This document shows positions 11,220 through 21,486 of a DNA stretch of 64,000 nucleotides, piece by piece. Position 1 is the first letter of the stretch. Every line of letters starts with the position of its first letter. Position numbers and translations under genes: made by a program. The notes beneath the pieces are model-generated. The model was given only the letters and a program-made list of their open reading frames with translations. It searched no databases and had not been told where the DNA came from. Origin of the DNA: Gari tellinella (taxonomy: Eukaryota; Mollusca; Bivalvia; Cardiida; Psammobiidae); the NCBI GenBank assembly GCA_922989275.2, contig OV277871.1, positions 32,374,693 to 32,438,692 on the forward strand. The letters are read 5' to 3'.

Positions 11220-11863
11220 GGGTATTCTCTCACAGTTAACATTTTTGTGCTTAAAGAATAATTTCCATTTAACAAACAGTTTGGAGTTTGAACATGTGCT
11301 TTGCAACCCGTCGCCTGGTCAGGAACCAAACTGTTTGCCTCTCAGATTAAAATGAACTGTAAAAGTATCAAAGAGATGCTATTTTCTACACTTTATTGCA
11401 TTACTATATAAAATGGACTTATGTTTAAAATGCATTTTAAAGCAACTGTCTATAACGGTATATTTTATCAAAATATGCATTGTATGCAAATAGTTGAAGT
11501 GAAGTCAAAAAGTTATTTTCCGTTTATAGATGCTGCGAGTTACTTCGAGATGTTTTTGGCGGTTCTATTACAAATGAGAATAGGTTCTTTCTAGGTCCCT
11601 CGATAAAGCGTTTACCTTAAAATTATTATCTCAATTGCAAACAGTTTGAAGCCTGTTAAGACGCCGGGTTACCCGGCGTTTGACCAGGCTTCCACACTGT
11701 TCGCCACTCAGATTAACATGAACATTCACAATTGTCGTAATGTTTTCCTTTCCTGCGTTTCATTGCTATGCGTTTACGTTTCGTTTGCGTTGTGACGGGA
11801 AAGAATAACGTGTTCTCCACTGTACCATGTGCTATAATTTTAATCAAACTATTTTATTTATTG
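11220..11863 (+). repeat. Tandem segmental duplication, unit 2, right part
   Basis: Resumes the duplicated segment with GGTATTCTCTCACAGTTAAC and matches 2758-3765 to AATCAAACTATTTTA. It lacks the SINE-containing insertion of unit 1. Confidence 0.8.
11573..11824 (+). mobile_element. TA-1 MITE, plus, left end decayed
   Basis: Right end TTCTCCACTGTA and both hairpin arms are present (GTTAAGACGCCGGG / CCCGGCGTTTGACC). The left end is eroded to TGAGAATAGGTTCTTTCT. This is the older, duplicated copy; its partner is 3522-3722. Confidence 0.8.
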
Positions 11864-13448
11864 ACTGAGCCAGGAACGTATGTTAGATTATTTCTGGTTG
11901 TTTAATCTCCCAAAGATTAACACTGACCTGTGTTTAAGTGTCAATTCACCAGGCTTGAAATTAAATTTCTGTGAATCTGGATTTCTGTTTAAAGTTACGA
12001 TTATAATTTATTTTGTATATTGATACAGAATAGGAGATTAGGACAGCATTCGCGGGAACTTATGCTGCGATATTTAAACCCGAATAACTCGACAGATGGC
12101 TGCGAATATACGGTAATTATTATAATTGGTCTTCTCTTGTTGTTTGTTTGTTTGTTTAATATTAACCTGGTTAGTTATCAGTGAAATTATTAAGTAATTA
12201 ACGTTTCTCATCAATATTTTTCTAACACGTTCTATAGGACGCTTCACACCTTTCCTTCTGTGCGGCATCGCAGCTCATTTTTCAAATTCTGCAAAATATA
12301 TTTACACAGATTAGATATACAACCATAAAATAAATGATTATAGATCTACATGATTGCAGACAAAACTTGTAATTATCTCAATGGCAACATCAATTTAACA
12401 CGAAATAAGCTACTCTTCGTGTATAATAACAAATTACCGATCAGGCGGACCGGGAAATGCCGCCATTTTGTCAACACTGAATCAGCATGATTATGGGCAT
12501 TTTGCAAAGACAACAACTTCTTTTAAACACAGTCCACGATGAATGCAAATAGTTCATGCCACCCTTTATTCTTTTATATATCAGTACACTATGTGATCTT
12601 TTCAATCGAACCTGCAGTTTGGTCACCACAACTTGAATAAAAGTACCTATAACTACTAAATCGAACAAAAACGAGGGATTTTTTGCAAATATGACCAACT
12701 TCGCAGGGACAAAAATGTACTTCAAACATATTAAAAAATAAAAATATATACCTCACGCCACCATTTTATGTTTTATCTGTAAATGCTGCGTGTAATTTAC
12801 CCCCAATTTAGCTCGAGTTAGAAGTTGATACTGTTATAAAATACAACACAAACGCTTAACCGCTACACGCGTACGAGTAAGATATCGGGTAACACGTTAT
12901 TTTGCGAGATTTCGCGAGACTCCAATCCCTATAATCTACGTTCCTGACTGAGCGTACAACGCAAACAGTTTGGTGCCATATCAGACTCTGATTGACTTTA
13001 ACAAGGTCTACAAGTATATCAACACTGAAGAAGACGTCACGCCCGCAATCATTTTGACTTGCAGAACTAGATTCAGTACACCCCGTTTTGACCGAAACAA
13101 TGCCGTTTCATATCCCTTAAGGACATACGCGACCAAATGAAATCTCCGAAGGATCTCTATGAAAATTTCAGCATAGGTTCTTCAAACATATCTTAGTACC
13201 ATGGCAAAAAGAAAGACATAGGTTATAATGGTCTTTTTTGTCTTTGGGCATTTGAAATGTATAATGTAGCCATTCTCGGCAAAGAGTCGGCATGCGTTAT
13301 TTTGGCTTTCTAAAATTATGTAAAGTAATAAATGGCACAAACAAACATTAAAACAGTTAAAAAGTGATGCTTACTAAAAGTATGATGCAAAGAGTATGTG
13401 TATCCGATCAGGCTTCAGCCTGTTTGCCACACAATGTCGTTAGTGCTT
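11864..13448. other. Non-coding, nothing recognised
   Basis: Short ORFs on both strands show no recognisable domain. No transposon end was found except a lone CAAACAGTTTGGTGCC word near 12962. Confidence 0.5.
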
Positions 13449-13617
13449 TTAACCCATTACCCCATAAATACGCCTTTTTACGCCTTTCATTTATTCGTTC
13501 TTGCAAGAAAATAGTTCAAATTTATAATGTTACGAGTATGCTCTACAACAAATTGTTTCAATATCATAGCAGATGGTAGCTTAAAGCAGGCTGAAAGTAA
13601 AGCAGAATGCGCCTTAA

Positions 13618-14408
13618 CTCGTTCCTCACTGAAACTGTAAATGGACTATTCCAGTGTCCATTTTTAGTCTAGTCCATTTCTGACTTTTAAGGATTGTTTT
13701 TGACATTGTTCGGTATTACAGTGGTAAATACGATATTCCTGCCCACTTTACGCGTTTCTTAACCATTTCTTACGTATTTGTTATCCGTTTCGTTAAACGC
13801 ATTTCCTAGCCGTTTCTTTACGCGTTTCTTTACGCGTTTAAAAGAGCCCGGATGTCGGTCTTAATTTTCTGAAGAATACTCCTGAAATATTGATTCGAGT
13901 CATTAACAAAGTGAGCAAAACATCAAATGTTCCGACATTTCATGCGGTAAGTAAAGATTGCAGTCGTTATCGTAGCGGCGAGTCCAATGCAAGTCTGCCG
14001 CGACGGGTGGTTTATTGATTTATTGGTCTGGTTGATACTCGAGTGTCACTTATCGGATTAGCGGGTTTTTCAACGATAAGATCCGAAATCTCCGCGTGAA
14101 ACGGAAAATTGAAACACCAATCGCAACATCTCTGTTATAATCATTTATTAACGCGTTTAAACGCGTTAAAATCGTTAGGCGTTAAGCGTTCGTTAACCGT
14201 TCACTATGCGTTTGTTACGCATAGATTAACGCGTAAATGGGTAGGAATAGCGTATTTACCACTGTATGACAAACAGTGAAGACCCTGATCAGAGGGCTCC
14301 TTTCGGAGCCCTCTGATCTGGGTCTTCATTGTTTGCATATGAAAAGTGTACTTTTCAATTGAACACTGTTTGAATGAACGCCTATATGCGGGACTAGGGC
14401 TCAAAGGG
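13618..14408. mobile_element. TTAA-type MITE nested in the hairpin loop (middle)
   Basis: TTAA duplicated at 13614-13617 and 14409-14412; the right end, read inwards, begins CCCTTTGAGCCC. Its own hairpin (about 14270-14337) has arms CAAACAGTGAAGACCC and GGGTCTTCATTGTTTG with GAGGGCTCC / GGAGCCCTC inner stems. It is itself split by the TA-2 element. Confidence 0.8.
13717..14266. mobile_element. TA-2 MITE, 550 bp (innermost)
   Basis: Ends TACAGTGGTAAATACGATAT and the inverse, with matching bases for nearly 40 bp to ACGCG. The ends are clearly related to TA-1. The interior is rich in ACGCGTTT words. No hairpin core of the TA-1 type is present. Confidence 0.85.
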
Positions 14409-14499
14409 TTAAGGCGCATTCTGCTATACTTTCAACCTGCTTTAAGTTGTCATCTATCAACAAAAGTAGAAACAGGCTATGGGGTAATGGGTTAACTAG

Positions 14500-14571
14500 T
14501 CGTTCTTTATATTTTATTGAATGCGTTTAGTTTCGAATAATTGGGACAGAATAACGTCTTTACTCTGTAAC
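14500..14571. mobile_element. TA-1 right-end fragment
   Basis: Decayed GAATGCGTTTAG and TTGGGACAGAATAACGTC, then ACTCTGTA. Confidence 0.5.
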
Positions 14572-14608
14572 CATTTCAAGACCATTAAAGCATACATATG
14601 TAAATGTA

Positions 14609-14770
14609 TACAGTAAACCATATCTGTTACGACCACTAACATGAATGTTATTTGATTGTAAAAATGGCAGCTGACAGCTTAAAGCAACGTGACAGTTAAA
14701 CCGAAAGCTCCTAAAGTAGCCTTCTGTTTTACTGTCACATTGATTTAAGTAATCACCCATTCTCATAATT
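14609..14770. mobile_element. TA-3 MITE fragment
   Basis: ACAGTAAACC...TTACGACCACTAACATGAATG matches one end of the complete element at 44802-45009. It is followed by a decayed hairpin (GCTCCTAAAGTAGC) and GTCACATTGATTTAAG. Confidence 0.55.
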
Positions 14771-14896
14771 AATGGACGAAATAGAGATGCATAAACAGTA
14801 CTCTTTATTTTGTTTTACTGTTTCCAATTAATAATTCCTTTCCGAATACAGAAATATCAATACGAGTGTCAAAATACAGAAAATTAAAACGAAACT

Positions 14897-16855
14897 AATC
14901 CAAGCGATGATGCAGTAAATATTGAATCATTAGATAGAGCATTTACTGCGGATGAAATTAGGTTAACTATTTCATCACTAAAAAGAAACAAAAGTTTTGA
15001 TTTTCAAAACAATGTAGCAGATTTTTTCATTGATACAAAAGATTTCATTGCAGACTATTTGTCTTTAATTTTTAACACAATTCATGATTCTGGAGTTTAT
15101 CCAGATTCTTGGACTAAAGGTATTATTGTACCAATCTTTAAAAGGGTGAAACAACGGAACCCTCTAATTATAGAGGTATTACGCTTGTAAATGTATTAGG
15201 CAAAATCTTTTCTTTAACTCTAAGAAATAGACTAAACGCATGGTGTGAGAATGAAAATATTTTTCACAATACACAATTCGGATTTCGAGATAATTGTTCG
15301 ACGGTTGATGCAATCTTTTCACTCCATACTATAATACAAAAAGTTTTAGCGAAGAATTCTAAACTATGGTGTATTTTTATTGAATACCAGCGTGCTTTTG
15401 ACACAGTTATTCGTGATTCATTATGGGTAAAATTAATCCAGTCTGGCATTAGCTGCAAAATGTTACGAATGATAAAAAGTATATATGAAAATGTAGAAAG
15501 TTATGTTAGAGTATCGCCTGATATGAACAATTCAGATATTTTTAATATTACGTTAGGTTTGAAACAAGGGGAACCGTTGTCTCCTATTCTTTTTATTCTA
15601 TTCATAAACGACATTGTTAAACACGTAGACCTTGATAAGATGACAGATACTGACCTTGACCTTTTATCTAGATATTTAATTGCTTTTGCAGATGAATTAG
15701 TGTTGTTCACTACAAATCCTGAAAGTTTACAGCTTCAAATAAACGAGATTCATAAATACTCTCTGAAATGGGGCCTTAAAATAAATGCTAGTAAAACAAA
15801 AATATGCATTTTTGAAAAGAAAAAACAACCTAGAAATGTTGACTTTTTTATTGGTGGAGAAAAAAATTGAAATAGTAGAAAGTTTTATTTACCTTGGAAT
15901 TAAATTCACGCACACCGGAAACATGACATCGGCTGTTAAAGCATTATCTGGTCAAGCCCTTAGGGCATATCACAACCTTCTTTTTCTCTTTGATAAAATA
16001 CAGTTTGATTTTAAAACAAAGCTCCAATTATTTGAAACCATGGTTGTACCAATACTTACATATGGCGCAGAAGTTTGGGGTATATATAATATGAAAGAAG
16101 TTGATAAATTATACATTAAATTTTGTAAATACATTTTAGGAGTTCGAAAGCAAACGCCAAACATGGCTGTCTACGGTGAATTAGGCAAATATCCATAGTC
16201 ACTAGTTTGCAAAGAAAGATCTATTAAGTTCTGGGTCAAAGTTATGAGTAATACGCAATCTCCTTTATACCATTTATATATTGATCAAATAACATCTCTT
16301 AATGGAACTTGCTGGGCAAATAAAAAAAGTCTGTAATTAATAATCTTGGGTATACAAATCTTTTAGATACTTTTGACAAAAATGTTATTTAAATCTTAAA
16401 AGAAGATTAAAATACCAATATATACAGGACTGGAACGAAAAAATAAAAACCATGTCCAAACTCAAATAGTATACAAAATTTAAAACGTACTTTACTTATG
16501 AACAGTACCTTGATAACATCCAAAATGATTCCTTACGAAAACTTGTTTCTCAAATCCGCCTGAGTTCACATAAGCTTGAAATAGAATCTGGAAGATTCAA
16601 TGGAATTGATAGAGCTCAGCGTTTATGTAAGTTGTGTAATTGAGTTGTGTTATTGAGTCTGAGTACCATTTTATCATGTGTTGTCCAAAATATACTGAAG
16701 TACGAACTAAGTATCTAGGTAGACTATCATTGCCTTCATTGTTTAAATTTATTTCCATTACATGTATGTCATCTTCAAATACAGCAAGATTAAATAAACT
16801 TGCTAAATATATTAAAGAAGCCTCTGAAATTCGGACAAATGCCCTACAGTTGTAA
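14897..16855 (+). pseudogene. Decayed non-LTR retrotransposon (LINE) reverse transcriptase
   Basis: This is the remains of the reverse transcriptase ORF of a LINE, probably of the Jockey/CR1/RTE assemblage. Readable blocks in order are an N-terminal SLKRNKS-like segment, NYRGITL with GKIF, the F-GF block near 15283, motif A (AFDTV near 15395), a QGEPLSPILFI block (15565-15600), the FADE motif in place of FADD (near 15690), KWGLKIN, YLGIKF and a final HF--CCP-Y zinc-knuckle-like end near 16670. It is dead: one-base frameshifts near 15140 and 15865, stops from 16198 on, and substitutions at both catalytic aspartates (motif A D to E; FADD to FADE). No endonuclease domain was found upstream, so it is 5' truncated, as LINE copies often are. 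Family assignment is by eye. Confidence 0.88.
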
Positions 16856-17612
16856 TTAAGAAATTCGGGCTTCACGCACTTTTCTAGTAAAAGCATGGAA
16901 GTGCCATCAGCTCATGAATGCCGGAAGTACGCAATTTATTTCTTATATTTATATTCCATCGTGAGCTGAGAAATGAACCAGAAATGTACATAACCGTTCT
17001 AATAGACACTTTGCCCGTTGCTATGCGTTGCTATCGTAGCAACGATCTCTATATATGGACTGAAACTAGTCCCAATCACATATTATATTTACTGGATAAA
17101 TTTAGACTTTTAACCGGTAAACTTTCTCGTTATGTTTAAAATCCCTTTTGAGATATCTAAAAGCACACGAATTTACGAAATACTTGTAGGATAAGCATCT
17201 TAAATTTAGGTCGCGTTTTTTAAAACCGATTTACTCACACGCCATACTTGATTACTCCGCGTTAACCGCGCCTACCATACGGATACTCTGTATCGATTTG
17301 AAAGTTATCAGTATAGCTCCGCCCCTAAACCAGTCGGCTAGAACTGGATTTTAAGTGAGCATTCATTGAAATATGCAAGTCTCTTTTTAGAATAGTGTTA
17401 TATAAGGTCAATGCGGGGCGAATGTAAATATTTGTTTCTTATAGCATATGAACTTTTGCGTATATTGCGTACTATGTTATATATGTGGTTATATCATGAT
17501 AATTATATGTATTTATTCATTTTACATGTAACGCGTTTGCCATACCCTTCTATGTATTTGTAAATGGCCAAAGGCAATTATTTGCTGACTTGCCAATAAA
17601 CTGAACTGAACT
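16856..17612 (+). repeat. Probable LINE 3' untranslated tail
   Basis: Non-coding sequence following the reverse transcriptase remains, ending in AATAAACTGAACTGAACTG. A polyadenylation-like AATAAA plus a short (CTGAA) repeat is what CR1-like elements often end in. The boundary is inferred. Confidence 0.45.
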
Positions 17613-17789
17613 GTCAAACAGTTCGGACACTGATATTGTTCGATTTTTCTGACCTGTCGGAGTTATTTTTAGAACAGAATAGTTCATAATGGTAAATAGA
17701 TAACAGGGTAACATCGGATCTATTTAGTCGTACACTTTCCAACTTGAGATAACATGATCCTCGTGCAGCACGAGACCCTTGCGCTAACT

Positions 17790-18021
17790 TTACTGATATT
17801 TTATTCTTTCCCAACAAACGCATTTATATACTAAAACAATTATTTCCATTGCAAACAGGTTGGAGCCAGATCAGACGCCGGGTTACCCGGCGTCTGATCA
17901 GGCTCCAACCTGTTTGCTACTCAGATTAAAAATATAATTAAAATTTCTTAAAGTAAATTTCCACAGTTAAGTGCATTGCGTTTGCGTTTAAACGGGAAAG
18001 AATAAGGTATCCTCTACTGTA
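17790..18021 (+). mobile_element. TA-1 MITE, plus, left end lost
   Basis: Starts at TATTCTTTCCCAACAAACGC; the hairpin is well kept (GATCAGACGCCGGGTTACCC). The right end reads CCTCTACTGTA. Confidence 0.85.
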
Positions 18022-18324
18022 CATTGCGCACAAAAATTACAGCTATCCGTATCATTAACAGTATGTAGAGAAAAGTCATCCCTTTGAAAGTTTTAGAATG
18101 TTCCAATCTAAAAATAACTCCGACAGGTCAGAAGAAAACACTAATACTGAGTATATTTTAATTAACACATTGTGCAGGGTGACTGACATCTCCCGTGGTG
18201 ATGAAAGGTAAACAAATTCCACAATGCTTGAATCGTGCACAATGCGGAAAGTCGATATATTGGCATTGCTTGACCCACGGTGACCAATGCGGTATGAAAG
18301 GACCAGGGTTATGGATCGTATGAA
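18022..18324. other. Non-coding left flank of the palindromic element
   Basis: No gene or repeat end recognised. Confidence 0.5.
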
Positions 18325-18330
18325 CAGAAT
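18325..18330. other. Target site duplication CAGAAT, left
   Basis: CAGAAT directly precedes the palindrome and is repeated at 27916-27921 directly after it. Six-base duplications are the hallmark of Polinton/Maverick integrases. Confidence 0.85.
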
Positions 18331-18381
18331 AGTAGTAATGCTGGTTCTTTGCTGTCAATTAGCCCCGAGGGCGTGATGATG

Positions 18382-18422
18382 TTGACAGGCTGACCTCGTG
18401 GGCCTTGACAGGCTGACCTCGT
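18382..18422. repeat. 18-bp direct repeat pair near the left terminus
   Basis: TTGACAGGCTGACCTCGT occurs at 18382-18399 and 18405-18422, separated by GGGCC. Mirrored at 27824-27864. Confidence 0.9.
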
Positions 18423-18447
18423 AATGACCGTATACTGCGGTAAGCGA

Positions 18448-18619
18448 GTAACTCGGCGTTTCACCTGAACACGTTTTCTTCATAGGACGTCCGGTAGAAA
18501 TACCAAAGACACCGTAAATTAAGCAGGTGACACTTTACTCCGAAACGTTTAAAATTAAGATATATAGCCCGAGAGAGATAAAAACACAGTTTAACGAATA
18601 ACCAATAGTATGCAACGTC
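18448..18619. repeat. Subterminal 172-bp repeat, left arm copy 1
   Basis: Runs from GTAACTCGGCGTTTCACCTG to GCAACGTC and is repeated 514 bp further in. Contains GTCCGGTAGAAATACCAAAG. Confidence 0.9.
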
Positions 18620-18961
18620 AAAAAGTCTCGTAGGCATCAAGACGGCGGCAAAGACCTAAAAGGCTCGACCTCACTATTCGTTCGTAATGACAAAACTGGA
18701 TACTTTTTGCGCTGCATATCTGCCTATCTTATAAAACGCCTCAATTGAAAAATACTTCATTTGCAATAGCCTATAAAGAACTATTCTAAAAATAATGCGT
18801 TCATTCGCGCTATGTTTTGGGGACACATTTGCAGAACGTTATAAGGCGGCGCTTAACGTAAACACCCGAGCTACAAAAAAGCGCTGAATTGGGTCTTTTC
18901 CTAATACGATCGCGTTGAATTAACCCTTTATACGTGTGAAACGAAAATTAGTCTTACGCAG

Positions 18962-19133
18962 GTAACTCGGCGTTTCACCTGAACACGTTTTCTTCATAGG
19001 ACGTCCGGTAGAAATACCAAAGACACCGTAAATTAAGCAGGTGACACTTTACTCCGAAACGTTTAAAATTAAGATATATAGCCCGAGAGAGATAAACACA
19101 CAGTTTAACGAATAACCAATAGTTTGCAACGTC
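18962..19133. repeat. Subterminal 172-bp repeat, left arm copy 2
   Basis: Near-identical to 18448-18619, with differences such as GATAAACACAC for GATAAAAACAC near the inner end. Confidence 0.9.
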
Positions 19134-19514
19134 CAACTACCGAATACGTGCACGTACAGTTTATAAAAGTTTAATATAGCCATCACACTGCGAATTCAAT
19201 TCTGAAAACGAAACCTTTATAAACTGACCACGACGTTTGTTCAGAACATGACCTGAGTATAGCGCGCTCATTAATTTGCACGAACCCTCGTTGCAGAAAC
19301 CACCTTAGTGCCTAAACACCGTGAAATGTAAAACATACGCCTGTCGCTAAACCGGCTTCATTCGTGGTACATAGATAGCACGCTTTGGCGTTAGTTAAAC
19401 TCATTTACCTGTAGGCATTCGTTTTGACCGTACGGAACACAGAAAATGTATCTTGCCTACGAAATGTGATTATTTATTAGATGAGCCAATATGCAGCGTA
19501 CAAAGTGTCGATTA

Positions 19515-19617
19515 AGGACGTCCAGTAGAAATACCAAAGACACCGTAGATTAAGCAGGTGACACTTTCGTTACTCTGAAACGTTTGGTATAAAATTAAGA
19601 TATATAGCCCAAGAGAA
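19515..19617. repeat. Subterminal repeat, left arm copy 3, shortened and diverged
   Basis: Shares AGGACGTCC(A)GTAGAAATACC and AAATTAAGATATATAGCCC with the other two but has small insertions. Confidence 0.8.
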
Positions 19618-20230
19618 TTGAAGTTAATATTGCGGAATGTATGCAATCATGATGTATAGGCAGCTGATTACTTTAGTCCTTATTTAAGCTACACCTTTAT
19701 CTCGTAAATCAATTACATGTATGCCTAAACACTAAATAAAATGTAAACTCATTATAATACATTGAAAAGTCTCCCTATTTGGTCAAAGTTTTATTTTATT
19801 TGGACAAAGCGGCATCAATTGCATATATCACGGAGTAAATACGCGTCTTTTGACATTACTATATATTGCCTTTTTGACGAGTTTACACTTTGACGAATCG
19901 TCCGTAAGTCGGGGTTAAAAGTTCTCTAGAGTTTATGTTATATTGTTTTTATGTCCCGACAGTAAATAAAGCGTTTCTATTGTATTGTAATGAGGTATAG
20001 TTGTCACATTTACGATACTATTATATAAAAGCAATTTAAAAAACAACAATTATAGTAGTCCTAATTGGTGCGCGATATTACCAGTTTGACGAAACCACCA
20101 TATGTTAGGGTACAGTACACTATAAGATTGTCGAATTGGCTCCAGGGGGCAGTACACAATGATAAATTTTTCGATTTCCTTAAATTTAGGTGCGGAAAGA
20201 ATTCTATTGTACTCCTTAAACATTAATTTA
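19618..20230. other. Non-coding part of the left arm
   Basis: No ORF or known motif seen. The mirror is 26016-26628. Confidence 0.5.
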
Positions 20231-20345
20231 AATGTATTATAGACTACTGCTGCTTCTGCTACTACTACTTTTGCTATTTTATCGTTATAATTTCATACAA
20301 TGACAACTACTACTACTACTGTTTCTACTACTACTACAACAACTT
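20231..20345. repeat. CTA/CTG trinucleotide-rich stretch, left arm
   Basis: Interrupted runs of CTACTACTACT and TGCTTCTGCT. Mirror at 25901-26015. Confidence 0.8.
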
Positions 20346-20359
20346 CTCCTATTGCTAGC

Positions 20360-20365
20360 TTTATT
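20360..20365 (-). terminator. Candidate polyadenylation signal, left arm
   Basis: AATAAA on the minus strand about 205 bp beyond the stop of the 131-residue ORF; it is the first such signal downstream of the three-gene run. Confidence 0.4.
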
Positions 20366-20570
20366 ATCATTATGACACTCTCAGTTTCACCTCTAGCGAG
20401 GTTACTCACGTTCTGAGCCAACGAGAAGGCGGTGTCTTATTTCAGAACATCCCCACACAGTCTATTTACAGTTATGTACACTATTTTGTCCAATATTTCT
20501 CGCATTATTTTCTCTTAATTCTCACGCTCTGGCGCTAACTTTTCGTTTAGGTTCAGCTTCGTTATTCGCG

Positions 20571-20966
20571 TTAGTAGTTGTACCAGTTCAAAGGGTCACT
20601 TCCCTTCCTACCCTGCTCGTGAATAGCAGTTCTGTCCTCCCTATGGTTCTTAGCATTTTGTCTGATTTCCGACTTTACCATTTCGATCGCTTGAGCCACC
20701 GGAGTGATTAACTTGACTGTAGGCCCGCGTTTCAATTTCGCTTCCGCTTCTTCCAATTTCCGTTCCGTCTCTTTCAATTTTTCTTCCATGTCGCGTAGCT
20801 TTTTAGACATATACCCTGGTCCATGTTTCTTCGCTTCCATCCGGTCTAATATCTTTTGATAATAACGTTCGGCGTCTTCGGGGGTATCCAGAAAAGGTAC
20901 CCATTTGAGCAGGTCGTTATCGAAAACTTCTATGGATCCCATGTCTTTTTCAAATGCAACACGCAA
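20571..20966 (-). CDS. 131-residue coiled-coil protein, left copy
   Basis: Function unknown. Residues 53-80 are a charged heptad-like stretch (KKLRDMEEKLKETERKLEEA) typical of a coiled coil; the C-terminus ends in NWYNY. No membrane segment or signal peptide. Met9 (20942) is an alternative start that cuts the overlap with the preceding ORF from 37 to 13 bases. The translation is identical to the right copy at 25280-25675. Its place behind the ATPase and the 158-residue gene on one strand suggests a virion or assembly role, but that is inference from context only. Confidence 0.75.
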   Translation of the reverse strand: MRVAFEKDMGSIEVFDNDLLKWVPFLDTPEDAERYYQKILDRMEAKKHGPGYMSKKLRDMEEKLKETERKLEEAEAKLKRGPTVKLITPVAQAIEMVKSEIRQNAKNHREDRTAIHEQGRKGSDPLNWYNY

Positions 20967-21406
20967 TGTAAGTGGTTGGTGTTAAATATCACGGGCTTCA
21001 GATTTTCGTCAAGCAACTGCAACTTCAACGTATGTAACCGAGTCGTTTTCAAAGGTACGTAGAAAGGGTTGATGTAAATTTCAGTTTTGAGTTTCTTGTA
21101 ACTATGCACTTCGATATTTCTCAGCACCGGAAGTAGGGTGTCTCTGACGCAGGACTCTTGTACGAGGTCACAACACAAGTACAGTCGGGAACTTCTCGGT
21201 GTAAAATCGCAATCGAGGGTTATGTCAATGAGCGCACAGGACCATTGACCTTCCAAACTATAGGGTTTAGGCAGTTGGATCCAACACTCTGCGGGGTTGT
21301 TTTTCTTATAGAGAACGAGAGAATCTCGACTAGTCACAAATAAATGCAAGTCTTTCATTTTTATAGACGCGGTAACGCTTCTCCGAGTCGGGTTAACTCT
21401 TCTCAT
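20930..21406 (-). CDS. 158-residue conserved-looking Polinton-region protein, left copy
   Basis: Not assigned to a named family. It opens with a basic stretch (MRRVNPTRRS) that may be dispensable if Met17 is the true start, followed by a strand-rich segment (LHLFVTSRDS, QLPKPYSLEG, CALIDI). A central CCDLVQES segment and a closing FYVPLKTTRL / VLHLKK segment recall small proteins encoded beside capsid genes in invertebrate Polintons. I suspect a minor virion protein. Starts 80 bases after the ATPase stop and overlaps the 131-residue ORF in another frame. Identical to the right copy. Confidence 0.75.
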   Translation of the reverse strand: MRRVNPTRRSVTASIKMKDLHLFVTSRDSLVLYKKNNPAECWIQLPKPYSLEGQWSCALIDITLDCDFTPRSSRLYLCCDLVQESCVRDTLLPVLRNIEVHSYKKLKTEIYINPFYVPLKTTRLHTLKLQLLDENLKPVIFNTNHLHCVLHLKKTWDP

Positions 21407-21486
21407 GTGGTCATGATTTCATCTAGAATCGCTCGGTATTAATAATGCGGGTACTACAGAATGGTGACGTTTGAAGAGAGTTATTC

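Larger units (their letters stand above)
13453..14491. mobile_element. TTAA-type MITE with two nested insertions (outer)
   Basis: TTAA at 13449-13452 and 14492-14495; ends CCCATTACCCCATA and the inverse. Its hairpin AGCAGAATGCGCC-TTAA-GGCGCATTCTGC is opened exactly at the TTAA by the element at 13618-14408. Outer parts are 13453-13613 and 14413-14491. Confidence 0.85.
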
